A stretch of DNA of 64,000 nucleotides from Coleofasciculus sp. FACHB-T130 (lineage in GTDB: Bacteria > Cyanobacteriota > Cyanobacteriia > Cyanobacteriales > FACHB-T130). The stretch spans positions 1 to 64,000 of the forward strand of contig NZ_JACJOG010000034.1 in the NCBI RefSeq assembly GCF_014695375.1. Reading direction: 5' to 3'. Made by a program: the position numbers and the translations under genes. Of the stretch, positions 54,101-61,228 are shown piece after piece; the first letter of the stretch is position 1, and every line of letters begins with the position of its first letter. Under the pieces are notes generated by a model, which saw only the letters and a program-made list of their open reading frames with translations, had not been told where the DNA came from and made no database searches.

Positions 54101-56674
54101 TAGCGTGAGCAGCAACATCGACTCTTCTGCGGTTAGATGCAGCAGTTTTGCCCGGAATAACGGGGGTTGTGCCAAGTCGAAGGGCGTTTGAGCCTCTGCG
54201 ATCGCAAATTGTTGCGCTTGCGCTTGTCTCTCAGCATCGGGCAATTGCCGCAGATCCACCTCTGGTAAATTTAAGGTGACGCAGCTTTCCCCAGAAGTCG
54301 CTTGCACGGGTTCGCCCTCCACTACGGCAAAGCTTGTCCGCAAGATTTCGTGTCGCCGGATAATTTCGTGAATACTGCGAACCAGCACTGGCACATCCAG
54401 CCGTCCCGTCAGGCGAACTGCGATGGGAATGTTGTAAGCCGGAGTTCCTGGTTGCAATTGATTGACAAACCACAATCTAGCTTGAGAAAAAGAAAGTGGA
54501 TACTCGTCAGTAGTTTTCTCAACTCTGCACAAAGGTATCGATGCAGACGGAACCACTTGAGTCAGTTGGTCGAGTATCTGCGTTGCCAGTTGCGTAATGC
54601 TAACTCCCTCAAACAAATCCGCGATGGATACAGCTACCCCCAAATCAACCTCGATCCGATTCTTCAACTCGAAAACCATCAACGAGTCGAGGCCAAAACG
54701 GCTCAAAGGCTGCTCAACACTAATATTTCCTCTGTGATTCTTCCTCTGCGTCCTCTGCTTCCTCTGCGGTTCGTTCCCAAAATCTAATTCAAACGACGCA
54801 ACACCCAGCACCCGCGCCACTTGCCTTTGCAGATAAGCCTCTAATCGCTGCTGACGTTCTTCCGACTCAACAGCCAGTAACTCTTCGCGAGTGAGATTAT
54901 CTTCATTTTCGAGATGATAGGAATTCTCTAAAATACTGCTGCCAATAACATCCAATTCGCCTGCCAGAAACTCAGCACGAGTGGCGCGGCGTTGAATCTT
55001 CCCGCTGGAAGTCTTGGGAATACTGCCACCTTTAATCAGAACTACCGCATAAACTTGTATCTCATGTTCTTCTGCAACTGCCTGACGAATGGCGGCGGTG
55101 ACTTCCTCAACATTCGGTTTCGAGCGAAATTCTACCTCTTGCACTACGACAAGCCGTTCTTCATTGCCGACTTCTACCGCAAAAGCTGCACCACTGCCTG
55201 AACGTAATCCTGGATGGCTGCATTCTGCCGTTCGTTCGATGTCTTGCGGATAAAGGTTGCGACCCCGGATGATAATTAAATCTTTGGCTCGACCTGTGAT
55301 GAACAGTTCCCCGTTGTGCAAAAAGCCCAAGTCGCCTGTTCTTAAAAAAGGCTTTTCGTCCGTATCTGCGAGGTAGGCGCGGAAGGTTTGCACCGTCTCC
55401 TCTGGTCGATTCCAATAGCCGTGACCTACACTAGGGCCTGAAACCCAAATTTCACCAATTTCATCTGGCGCACATCGGGTTAAAGTTTCAGGATTAGCAA
55501 TAACAATCTCCTGTTCTGGTAAGGTGTTCCCGCAACCGACGAGCGGCTGGGAATTGTCGTCATCATCAGCATCAATGACTTGGTTGCGTTCTAATGCCGT
55601 TTTTTGAACGGTTTTCGTTACCGCAACCGCTGCCTTGACACCACCAGAAACGATTAGGGTTGCCTCCGCCATCCCGTAACAGGGATAAAAAGCTGTTTTT
55701 AAAAAGCCGCAGGAAGCAAAGGCATCTGCAAACCGCTCTAAAGTATCTTGGCGAATCGGTTCTGCACCGTTAAAAGCGACACTCCATCTGCTTAAATCAA
55801 GGGTTTCTTTTTGCTCAGGTGTAATTTTCTGAACGCACAGTTCATAGGCAAAATTCGGGCCACCGCTGGTCGTTCCTTGGTAATCAGAAATCGCTTTCAG
55901 CCAGCGATACGGACTCAGCAGAAAAGACGCGGGTGACATTAAGTAGCAAGGGAACCCGCCATACAAGGGTTGCAGGACACCGCCGATAAGTCCCATGTCA
56001 TGATATATCGGCAGCCAGGAGACAAATTTGCTACTGGGCGCATGTTCCATGAGTCGGTAAGTCATGGCGGCATTGTGCAGTAGATTGCCATGACTGAGCA
56101 TGACTCCTTTCGGTGTCCCTGTAGAACCGGAGGTGTATTGCAGAAAAGCTAATGTGTCTTGATGAATGCTTGGCGGTTCCCAATTCTCTTCGATGCCGTT
56201 GGCTAAGTTGTCCGTAGTTAGCCACTGGATGTCATTTGGCTCAGTTTTTTGAGCCAGAAGCGATCGCACTTTCGCAAAAATCGCCGTTGTGGTGAGCGCG
56301 ATTTTCGCCTGTGCATCTTGCAAAATTGCTTGAATTCTCGGCGTGTTGCGTTGGTTGCGAGGCGGATAAGCGGGAACGGCGATCGCGCCTGCATACAAAC
56401 AACCGAAAAATGCCGCTAGATAATCCAAACCCGGTGGATAAAGCAATAAGGCACGTTCGCCACTTAAACCCATCGCTTGCAGCTGGGATGCGATCGCTCT
56501 ACTGCGCCGATCCAACTCTCGATAAGTCAGGTTCTCGGCTGATATTTCCCCATCCTGCAAGAAGGTAAACGCCAGTTTTTCCGGTTCGTTTACGGCTCGA
56601 TAGCGCAGAAGGTCTGCTAAAGTGGCAATTTTCTTAGGCGGGTTTTCTGGAAAATCTTGGCAAAAATCGACCAT
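51161..56674 (-). CDS. Starter protein: fatty acyl-AMP ligase - ACP - C - A(Ser) - T
   Basis: The N-terminal 590 residues are a fatty acyl-AMP ligase (LADLLRYRAVNEPEKLAFTF, AVPAYPPRNQRNTPRIQ, LQYTSGSTGTPKGVMLSHGN), which activates a fatty acid and loads it on the ACP (GLDSLMVFELKN near 660). Then follow C (HHIVADGWS near 858), A (YTSGSTG near 1338) and T (GGHSLLMLQ near 1751). The A code reads DVWHFSLID, the classical serine code. The product is therefore N-acyl-Ser, handed to the PKS. A basic tail, RARKQIEAINRQKELLSKQG, may dock with the PKS. Three repeats interrupt it in frame, including an R4 fragment inside the ACP. It is the first gene of the biosynthetic run; its ATG has only a weak ribosome site. 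Confidence 0.93.
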   Translation of the reverse strand: MVDFCQDFPENPPKKIATLADLLRYRAVNEPEKLAFTFLQDGEISAENLTYRELDRRSRAIASQLQAMGLSGERALLLYPPGLDYLAAFFGCLYAGAIAVPAYPPRNQRNTPRIQAILQDAQAKIALTTTAIFAKVRSLLAQKTEPNDIQWLTTDNLANGIEENWEPPSIHQDTLAFLQYTSGSTGTPKGVMLSHGNLLHNAAMTYRLMEHAPSSKFVSWLPIYHDMGLIGGVLQPLYGGFPCYLMSPASFLLSPYRWLKAISDYQGTTSGGPNFAYELCVQKITPEQKETLDLSRWSVAFNGAEPIRQDTLERFADAFASCGFLKTAFYPCYGMAEATLIVSGGVKAAVAVTKTVQKTALERNQVIDADDDDNSQPLVGCGNTLPEQEIVIANPETLTRCAPDEIGEIWVSGPSVGHGYWNRPEETVQTFRAYLADTDEKPFLRTGDLGFLHNGELFITGRAKDLIIIRGRNLYPQDIERTAECSHPGLRSGSGAAFAVEVGNEERLVVVQEVEFRSKPNVEEVTAAIRQAVAEEHEIQVYAVVLIKGGSIPKTSSGKIQRRATRAEFLAGELDVIGSSILENSYHLENEDNLTREELLAVESEERQQRLEAYLQRQVARVLGVASFELDFGNEPQRKQRTQRKNHRGNISVEQPLSRFGLDSLMVFELKNRIEVDLGVAVSIADLFEGVSITQLATQILDQLTQVVPSASIPLCRVEKTTDEYPLSFSQARLWFVNQLQPGTPAYNIPIAVRLTGRLDVPVLVRSIHEIIRRHEILRTSFAVVEGEPVQATSGESCVTLNLPEVDLRQLPDAERQAQAQQFAIAEAQTPFDLAQPPLFRAKLLHLTAEESMLLLTLHHIVADGWSVKVFVRELTALYEAFSTGKPSPLAELPIQYVDYVDWQQRWFSKERLETHLNYWKQQLWGVPVLELPTDRARSPIQTFRGAQQTLVLPKALTEAIKMLGQQEGVTLFMTLLAAFQTLLYRYSGQEDILVGSPIANRDRAELESLIGCFVNTLVLRTDLAGNPSFKELLVRVRKMAIDAYVHQDLPFEKLVELQSSRDLSYNPIFQVMFVLQNPAFSTVSLPELTLKTSEVESGTAKFDLFLSMIDTEQGLSGTLEYNTDLFNADTITRMLGHFQTLLEGIVADPEQCLSDLPLFSASERHTLLVEWNDTQVDYPQKCIHQLFEQQVEKTPDAIALIFDNVETGFIESLTYRELNNRANQLAHHLQQMGVQPDILVGICMERSLEMVVALLGILKAGGAYVPLDPTYPKERLAFMLADAQVSLLLTQQHLVHQLPRHQAIICLDTDWETITQKGTENPLSSATPENLAYVIYTSGSTGKPKGAMNTHLGLNNRLLWMQDTYQLTTTDRFLQKTPFGFDVSVWEFFLPLLTGASLVLAKPGGHQDSGYLVQLIAQQKITTLHFVPSMLQVFLEELSVVKCNSLKRVFCSGEALSFDLQKRFFIRLGAVELHNLYGPTEAAIDVTFWACQRNSQRRIVPIGRPIANTQIYLLDSHLQPVPIGVPGELHIGGFGLARGYLNRPELTQEKFIQNPFKDLTPQPPSLKGQGENCSPPLLGEGLGESRLYKTGDLARYLPDGNIEFLGRIDHQVKIRGFRIELEEIEAVLLQHPQVRETVVLAREDMPNDRHLVAYVVPNHDAELSINELRDRLKQSLPEYMVPSAFVFLDTLPLTPNGKVNRRALPAPENQRLELAVYQPPQSEIEKTIATVWQTILNLEKVGIHNNFFDIGGHSLLMLQVNHKLRTVFNREISVVTLFQNPTIYSLAQYLSQQQPSFEEMRDREAGRDSVQRARKQIEAINRQKELLSKQGRKTHG
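51918..52000. repeat. R1 repeat inserted in frame in the starter A domain
   Basis: It encodes DLTPQPPSLKGQGENCSPP and LLGEGLGES between NPFK and RLYKTGDL. The hairpins are CCCCTCCCCTAGCAGGGGAG and CTGCCCTTTTAGGGAAGGGG. Confidence 0.9.
53043..53059. repeat. R2-type fragment at the N-terminus of the starter A domain
   Basis: ATGAATCCCGTCTCTAC matches half of an R2-like palindrome. On the minus strand it encodes NVETGFIES between IFD and LTYRELN, where sister A domains have a four-residue ENQQ-type turn. Confidence 0.6.
54720..54785. repeat. R4 core fragment inserted in frame in the ACP of the starter protein
   Basis: The minus strand reads GAACGAACCGCAGAGGAAGC and then AGAGGACGCAGAGGAAG, as in the intergenic element at 46.33 kb. 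It encodes NEPQRKQRTQRKNHRG, a highly basic stretch between the first ACP helix (ARVLGVAS) and the GLDSL motif. Confidence 0.8.
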
Positions 56675-57148
56675 GTTACTTTTTCTGCTTTTTCAACCCT
56701 GAACTGTTGAATCCGACGACAGAGTTTGAACTAGAGAGTTTGAACTTTGTGGTCAAAGATTCGCGTTGCCGAACGGAAACCGCGCATCTCTAGCTCCAAC
56801 CGAGTCGTCGATTAAAAGCTGAGCGCTTCATCTGTATTTGCTGTTAAATCGGCGTTTTTGGGAGTTTTAGGAACCCTCGGCAGAGCAAAAAACTTCACAA
56901 ATCCTGGTGTTGGCGTTACGGTCAACGCTCCTCTTCAAGAGGTTTTTTAGCGGCAAATTTTCACTGCTATTGACATTCATTTTTAATAAGCTTGGATAAC
57001 CTTAGTACAAAGCTTGCAAGTTTGGCAAGTAGCAATCGCAAAATTTTTTCAGAAATAAAATTCCGGCTTTTGCTCTTCTAGGGTTGGGGGAAGCATGACT
57101 TAAACTAGCCGGAAAGCTTACCCCGACGCTTGTGCAGTAGAGTCTGAC

Positions 57149-57226
57149 ATAACCCCAGCCCTTCTCCTACAAGGAACGAGACTTGCTCCGCTTCCCTATC
57201 ACGGAATGCGGCTGGGGGTTAGGCTT
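57149..57226. repeat. Diverged R1 repeat in the divergent promoter region
   Basis: It runs from CATAACCCCAGCCCTTCTCC through CTTCCCTATCACGGAATGCG to GGCTGGGGGTTAGGC, keeping the family layout with more mismatches. Confidence 0.7.
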
Positions 57227-57362
57227 TGTAGATGAGCGAACGGAAAACCGCTATAGTTTCATGCTCTCCCAGTCAAGGCGTGCAAATTTTTCTGGACGCT
57301 AAATCGCGTATTTTCAGAAAAAACTGACATGAGTTCTCAATAGACTAATTTTTTTTATACCC

Positions 57363-57390
57363 TTGACATTGGCAGATAAGACGTTATATG
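57363..57390 (+). promoter_or_regulatory. Sigma-70-type promoter candidate for the Suc/Fer and transport genes
   Basis: TTGACA (57363-57368) and TATATG (57385-57390) are separated by 16 bases, about 75 bases before the first gene. It is the best promoter match in this gap. A structured operator-like element follows directly. Confidence 0.5.
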
Positions 57391-57395
57391 TTGCT

Positions 57396-57432
57396 GACCT
57401 AGTGATAATAACTTTCAATAACCAACTAGGTC
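57396..57432 (+). promoter_or_regulatory. Inverted repeat enclosing a Fur-like box at the predicted transcript start
   Basis: GACCTAGT (57396-57403) and ACTAGGTC (57425-57432) are perfect complements. The 21 bases between them contain GATAATAACTTTCAATAAC (57404-57422), which matches 13 of 19 positions of the classical Fur box by my count. Lying just after the -10 element, it could be an operator, a 5' UTR stem-loop, or both. Iron control fits the genes but is not proven. Confidence 0.4.
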
Positions 57433-57464
57433 GTAGCGAGCGCATCGATTGGGCGTGAGGAAAT

Positions 57465-58457
57465 TTGAAGCAAACAAATTGTTACACCGCAAGTAATCAA
57501 GCGATGAATGGATTCTTTTGCGCCGAAGAGTCACGCCAAGCTGGAGAACAGATTATCGGGTGTGCAACGAATCACAAAATCTATGTACTGATTGAGTGTC
57601 CACCGCCTTGGACACCCGATCCACTTGATTCAAAATTCCTCCCGGCTAATTTAAAAGCCTTGAAGGAGGAAATTGATACAGAGGAGCTTTCTGTTCGGGT
57701 TGTATTGATTCATCGCGACCAAACTAAGCGCGATCGCAACAAGCGACTGATAATTTTCCGAGCAAACACCGGACTTTCGGCAGGTTACACCAAGCAAGAA
57801 TTTCTGATTTCAGATATCAATGATGTAGCTTCTTTACTGAAAGACTGTTTAACAGGTAACGCTCCAAAACATGAAGCTATAGATATTCAAACCAGAGATA
57901 TTTTAGTCTGTACCCACGGTAGCCATGATAAATGTTGCGCTAAGTATGGAAATCCTTTTTACAAAGCTGCCTTAGCCACTGTCTCTGACTTATCACTCGA
58001 TCGTGTCCGCGTTTGGCAAGCTAGCCACATTGGCGGTCATCGCTTTGCCCCTACTGCAATTGATTTTCCAGAGGGAAGATATTATGGCAGGCTCAACCAA
58101 AAATCATTTGCTGCCATTCTGACCCGAACGGGTGACATTCAGTGCTTGAACAATGTCTATCGCGGTTGGGGCATTTTACCTTGGGCAGCTCAAATCTTAG
58201 AAAAAGAACTCATCCTCAAATATGGCTGGGATTGGTTTAACTATCAGGTTGCCTATCAGATAATTGAGCGAAGCGAAGATGAAAGTTTTAATCAAGTTGA
58301 AATAACTTTTAAAACTCCGAATGGAGTTCTGAGTGTCTATAGAGCCGACATTATTGAAGATAAACATAAAACTCTTCATTTAAAAGGAGAATGTGACAGC
58401 AATGAATTGTATGAATTCAAACAATATATTACGAAAAACCTGGTAAGTATTTCGTAG
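57465..58457 (+). CDS. Suc/Fer-like (sucrase/ferredoxin-like) thioredoxin-fold protein
   Basis: The 330-residue protein belongs to the Suc/Fer-like family, whose C-terminal half has a thioredoxin-like [2Fe-2S] ferredoxin fold. Seen here are FFCAEESRQAGEQIIG at the N-terminus, the cysteine motif CTHGSHDKCCAKYGNPF, and ASHIGGHRFAPTAIDFPEGRYYGRL. No signal peptide is present, so it is cytoplasmic. Its place at the head of the binding-protein and exporter genes suggests a role in reductive release of iron from the imported siderophore, an inference from context. The TTG at 57465 has GAGG four to five bases upstream; an ATG at 57504 (MNGFFCAEES) fits the family start and is a real alternative. Confidence 0.82.
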   Translation: MKQTNCYTASNQAMNGFFCAEESRQAGEQIIGCATNHKIYVLIECPPPWTPDPLDSKFLPANLKALKEEIDTEELSVRVVLIHRDQTKRDRNKRLIIFRANTGLSAGYTKQEFLISDINDVASLLKDCLTGNAPKHEAIDIQTRDILVCTHGSHDKCCAKYGNPFYKAALATVSDLSLDRVRVWQASHIGGHRFAPTAIDFPEGRYYGRLNQKSFAAILTRTGDIQCLNNVYRGWGILPWAAQILEKELILKYGWDWFNYQVAYQIIERSEDESFNQVEITFKTPNGVLSVYRADIIEDKHKTLHLKGECDSNELYEFKQYITKNLVSIS

Positions 58458-58579
58458 TAATAGATAAATTGCTAAAAATATCCTTTTAAGACATAGAGAT
58501 TATATTTCGATTGTCAAATCATCTTTTTCTTGATTTGTGTTCTTAACGTCTTGGTGGTCAAATATTTTTTAAAATTAAT

Positions 58580-59680
58580 ATGTTTTCAATCAAACAAATA
58601 GCCCGTTTTTTAAACAAAGTCGCTATTTATTTTCAGTATTTTATTTTCCGCTGTTATCCAATTTGGAATTCAAAGACCAACTATAGTCAGCGTAATATCC
58701 GACTGTTGTTAATAACAATTTTAACAATTTGTATCGTTTCTGCCTGTGGGAATAATGCCAAAAGGAATGGGACGAATAACAGTATTAATGTTTCTCTAAA
58801 CTTGCCTTCTCAAGCTGTACGAGTAGTCAAGCACGCAATGGGAGAAACAAAGGTTCCCGTTAATCCGCAGCGGGTAATTGTGCTGGGAAACTTGGAGAAT
58901 GTCTTAGCTTTAGGGATCAAGCCTGTAGGTGCCACAACCTTAGGAGATGGGGAGTTTCCCTCCTATCTCCGGAATCAAACTGAAGGAATTACAAAACTTG
59001 GCATAAATGGGCAACCAAGCCTGGAGAAAATTTTGTTCTTGAAGCCAGACTTGATTTTGGGTTGGTCTTGGGATGAAGAAATCTATGAGAAGCTATCACA
59101 AATTGCCCCGACAGTTTTTGTTGAAGGGAGTATTACCTGGAAAGAGTGGCTGAGAACATTTGCCGAAGCGCTGGGTAAGACGCCAGAAGCCGAAAAGCTT
59201 TTAAGGAATTATAATCAGCGCGTCGAAACGTTTAAAGAGCAAATGGGCGATCGCTTCTCGCAAATCCAGGTATCTGTGGTTAATTTTTGGGCAGATCAAG
59301 TCCGCATTTACATGAAGCGCTCCTTCAGTGGACTCATTCTCAATGATATCGGTATGCTCCGTCCATCAGCGCAGAATAAAGATAAAAACTCGGAAAATCT
59401 CTCATTAGAACTAATTCCCAAAATGGAAGGTGATGCGATTTTCTTAGTACTCGGAGAAGGTAAGGAATCTAAGTTAAACCAATTTACAAATCATCCGCTT
59501 TGGTTCCAATTGAATGCGGTTAAACAAGGTAAGGTATACCAAGTCAATAGCGATGCCTGGATTAGCAGTTGGGGCATTATCGGAGCCAATCGAGTTCTCG
59601 ATGACTTGTTTAAATATTTGGTAACAGAGAAATCAAGCAAGGGCAAGGAATTCCCTAAAGTTGCAGCTTTGACTCAATAG
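58580..59680 (+). CDS. Iron-siderophore ABC transporter substrate-binding lipoprotein (FecB/FhuD-like)
   Basis: The 366-residue protein is a class III binding protein. Motifs include VPVNPQRVIVLGNLENVLAL, PSLEKILFLKPDLILGWS, EALGKTPEAEKLL and a C-terminal WGIIGANRVLDDLFKYL. A lipobox ends at about Cys56 (LTICIVSAC), so it is expected to be anchored to the inner membrane. The 40 residues before the hydrophobic segment are unusually long, so translation may start at a later TTG near residue 43. It should deliver the ferric siderophore to the FecCD/FecE importer encoded at 7.6-10.5 kb. No permease gene lies next to it. Confidence 0.88.
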   Translation: MFSIKQIARFLNKVAIYFQYFIFRCYPIWNSKTNYSQRNIRLLLITILTICIVSACGNNAKRNGTNNSINVSLNLPSQAVRVVKHAMGETKVPVNPQRVIVLGNLENVLALGIKPVGATTLGDGEFPSYLRNQTEGITKLGINGQPSLEKILFLKPDLILGWSWDEEIYEKLSQIAPTVFVEGSITWKEWLRTFAEALGKTPEAEKLLRNYNQRVETFKEQMGDRFSQIQVSVVNFWADQVRIYMKRSFSGLILNDIGMLRPSAQNKDKNSENLSLELIPKMEGDAIFLVLGEGKESKLNQFTNHPLWFQLNAVKQGKVYQVNSDAWISSWGIIGANRVLDDLFKYLVTEKSSKGKEFPKVAALTQ

Positions 59681-59742
59681 TTTAATCCCTAATCAAGATT
59701 CATCCAAAACCGCCCACAATCGATAAAACACTACATTCACCA

Positions 59743-61110
59743 ATGGGAGGGATATTCTACTCGGATGGAAACCGCCTTAACAAAACTAATATGCGAACCT
59801 TCTTCATCATTTGGATCGGTCAGCTAGTCTCAACGATCGGTAGCTATATGACCAGTTTTGCCATCCAAATCTGGATGTGGGAACTGACTGGTCAGGCGAC
59901 GGCACTTGCTTTAGTGGGTTTCTTTACCCTGGTGCCGAGTATCTTAATTACACCCATTGCTGGGCTAATTGTAGACCGCTGGAACCGCAAATTCCTGATG
60001 ATGATTGGCGACACAGTGACAGCTTTGTGTACCCTGGTAATTCTTTGGCTGTACCTGACCAACCAATTGCAAATCTGGCATCTTTACGTCGGTGGCGCGG
60101 TTAGCGGTGCTTTTAGCGAAATTCAAGCGCTGGCGTATTCAGTATCGATTGCAATGCTGGTGCCCAAACAGCATTACACCCGTGCCACCAGTCTGGATTC
60201 TGCGATTCATTACAGTTCGATTATTATTGCTCCCGCGCTGGCGGGTGTACTCTACTACACGATTGGATTTGCCGGGATCTCGCTCATCGATATCGTTACA
60301 TTTGCGATCGCGATCGGCACCGTTCTCAAGATACATATCCCCCAACCCACAAGTAGCGAGACATCCTCTCACGATAAAGGGATCTTCCAGCCGATTATCT
60401 TCGGCTTCCAGTATATTCTGGTGCGTCCCGGTCTGCTCGCCATTGTAGTCGCGGCGTCCTTGTTCTGGTTTGCCCACGATCTGGGCGCTGCCTTGTATGC
60501 ACCGATGATTTTGGCACGCACGGGAAATGATGCCAGAGTGTTAGGCAGCATCGGTTCAGCAGCCGGATTCGGTGGGGTAACGGGAGCGTTTCTTTTGAGT
60601 GCCTGGGGCGGTTCTAAGCGGCGCATCCACGGCTTTTTACTGGCAATGGTGGGGGCGGGTCTGAGTAAAACCGTCTTTGGGTTGGGTCAGATGCCAATGA
60701 TTTGGCTTCCTGCTCAGTTCTGCTCATCGCTGAATTTTCCCTTATTGAGCAGTTCCAACACAGCAATCTTGCTCAGCAAGGTAAGACCGGATGTGCAAGG
60801 ACGGGTTTTCGCTGCCCGATCGGCAATTAAGCAAGTTGTTAGCGCGATCGCTCTATTAATCGCTGGGCCACTTGCCGACCACGTTTTTGAACCAGCGATG
60901 ATGCCAGGAGGTGTTCTTGTACCCATCCTCGGCAGGCTATTCGGCACGGGATCGGGTGCAGGGATGGCGCTTTTGTATGTCATCACTTCCATCAGCTTAT
61001 TGCTGATTGGTTTGGGTGGGTATGGCTTCCGCGTGTTGTGCGACGTGGAAATCAGCTTACCTGACCATGATGTTGAGCCAGAAGTTGAGGACTCCAGATG
61101 CGGAGGCTGA
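59743..61110 (+). CDS. MFS transporter, probable siderophore exporter (EntS-like)
   Basis: This 455-residue membrane protein has about twelve segments and the EntS/MFS_3-type opening FFIIWIGQLVSTIGSYMTSFAIQIW, plus the loop IAGLIVDRWNRKFLMMIGD between helices 2 and 3. EntS-type carriers move newly made siderophores from the cytoplasm to the periplasm. The position after the binding protein and opposite the synthetase operon supports this. The start at 59743 has no clear ribosome site; the ATG at 59791 (MRTFFIIW) would match the family better. It is convergent with the next gene across a hairpin. Confidence 0.87.
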   Translation: MGGIFYSDGNRLNKTNMRTFFIIWIGQLVSTIGSYMTSFAIQIWMWELTGQATALALVGFFTLVPSILITPIAGLIVDRWNRKFLMMIGDTVTALCTLVILWLYLTNQLQIWHLYVGGAVSGAFSEIQALAYSVSIAMLVPKQHYTRATSLDSAIHYSSIIIAPALAGVLYYTIGFAGISLIDIVTFAIAIGTVLKIHIPQPTSSETSSHDKGIFQPIIFGFQYILVRPGLLAIVVAASLFWFAHDLGAALYAPMILARTGNDARVLGSIGSAAGFGGVTGAFLLSAWGGSKRRIHGFLLAMVGAGLSKTVFGLGQMPMIWLPAQFCSSLNFPLLSSSNTAILLSKVRPDVQGRVFAARSAIKQVVSAIALLIAGPLADHVFEPAMMPGGVLVPILGRLFGTGSGAGMALLYVITSISLLLIGLGGYGFRVLCDVEISLPDHDVEPEVEDSRCGG

Positions 61111-61141
61111 GGGTGAGGTTTTTTAGGTGCAAGCCAGGTAA

Positions 61142-61168
61142 GCGGAAGCGGTTAATGAACGCTTCCGC
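61142..61168. terminator. Hairpin between convergent MFS and monooxygenase genes
   Basis: GCGGAAGCG and CGCTTCCGC form a perfect nine-base-pair stem around a nine-base loop. There is no strong T run on either strand, so termination efficiency is uncertain, but the position between converging genes fits. Confidence 0.6.
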
Positions 61169-61228
61169 TCTCAGTATTGCTGCATTATTAGAACTTGTGG
61201 CGCTAGTCGCTAGCTGTTTACCTCAGCG

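Larger units (their letters stand above)
56675..57464. other. Long divergent intergenic region between the synthetase operon and the Suc/Fer gene
   Basis: These 790 bases hold no gene that I can support. They should contain the promoter of the 43-kb biosynthetic run (leftward) and that of the Suc/Fer/transport run (rightward). For the leftward direction I see only a weak candidate (TTGTAC, 16 bases, TATTAA, around 56980-57010 on the minus strand) and no convincing Fur box. A palindrome CCTCTTCAAGAGG followed by six T lies near 56930-56946. An R1 repeat occurs at 57149-57226. The rightward promoter is described separately. Confidence 0.5.

Noticed and set aside
54302-54787. 161-codon plus-strand frame opposite the starter NRPS
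   Set aside because: It is antisense to conserved C-domain and ACP motifs of a clear gene; its length reflects the codon pattern of the opposite strand.
51161-56674. Reading the starter ligase as an ordinary acyl-CoA synthetase
   Set aside because: It is fused to an ACP and the sequence matches fatty acyl-AMP ligases, so direct transfer to the carrier is more likely.
56675-57464. A Fur box controlling the leftward synthetase operon
   Set aside because: The best candidate I saw (an ATGA-ATG-TCAT-like patch near 56970-56985) is too weak to report as a feature.
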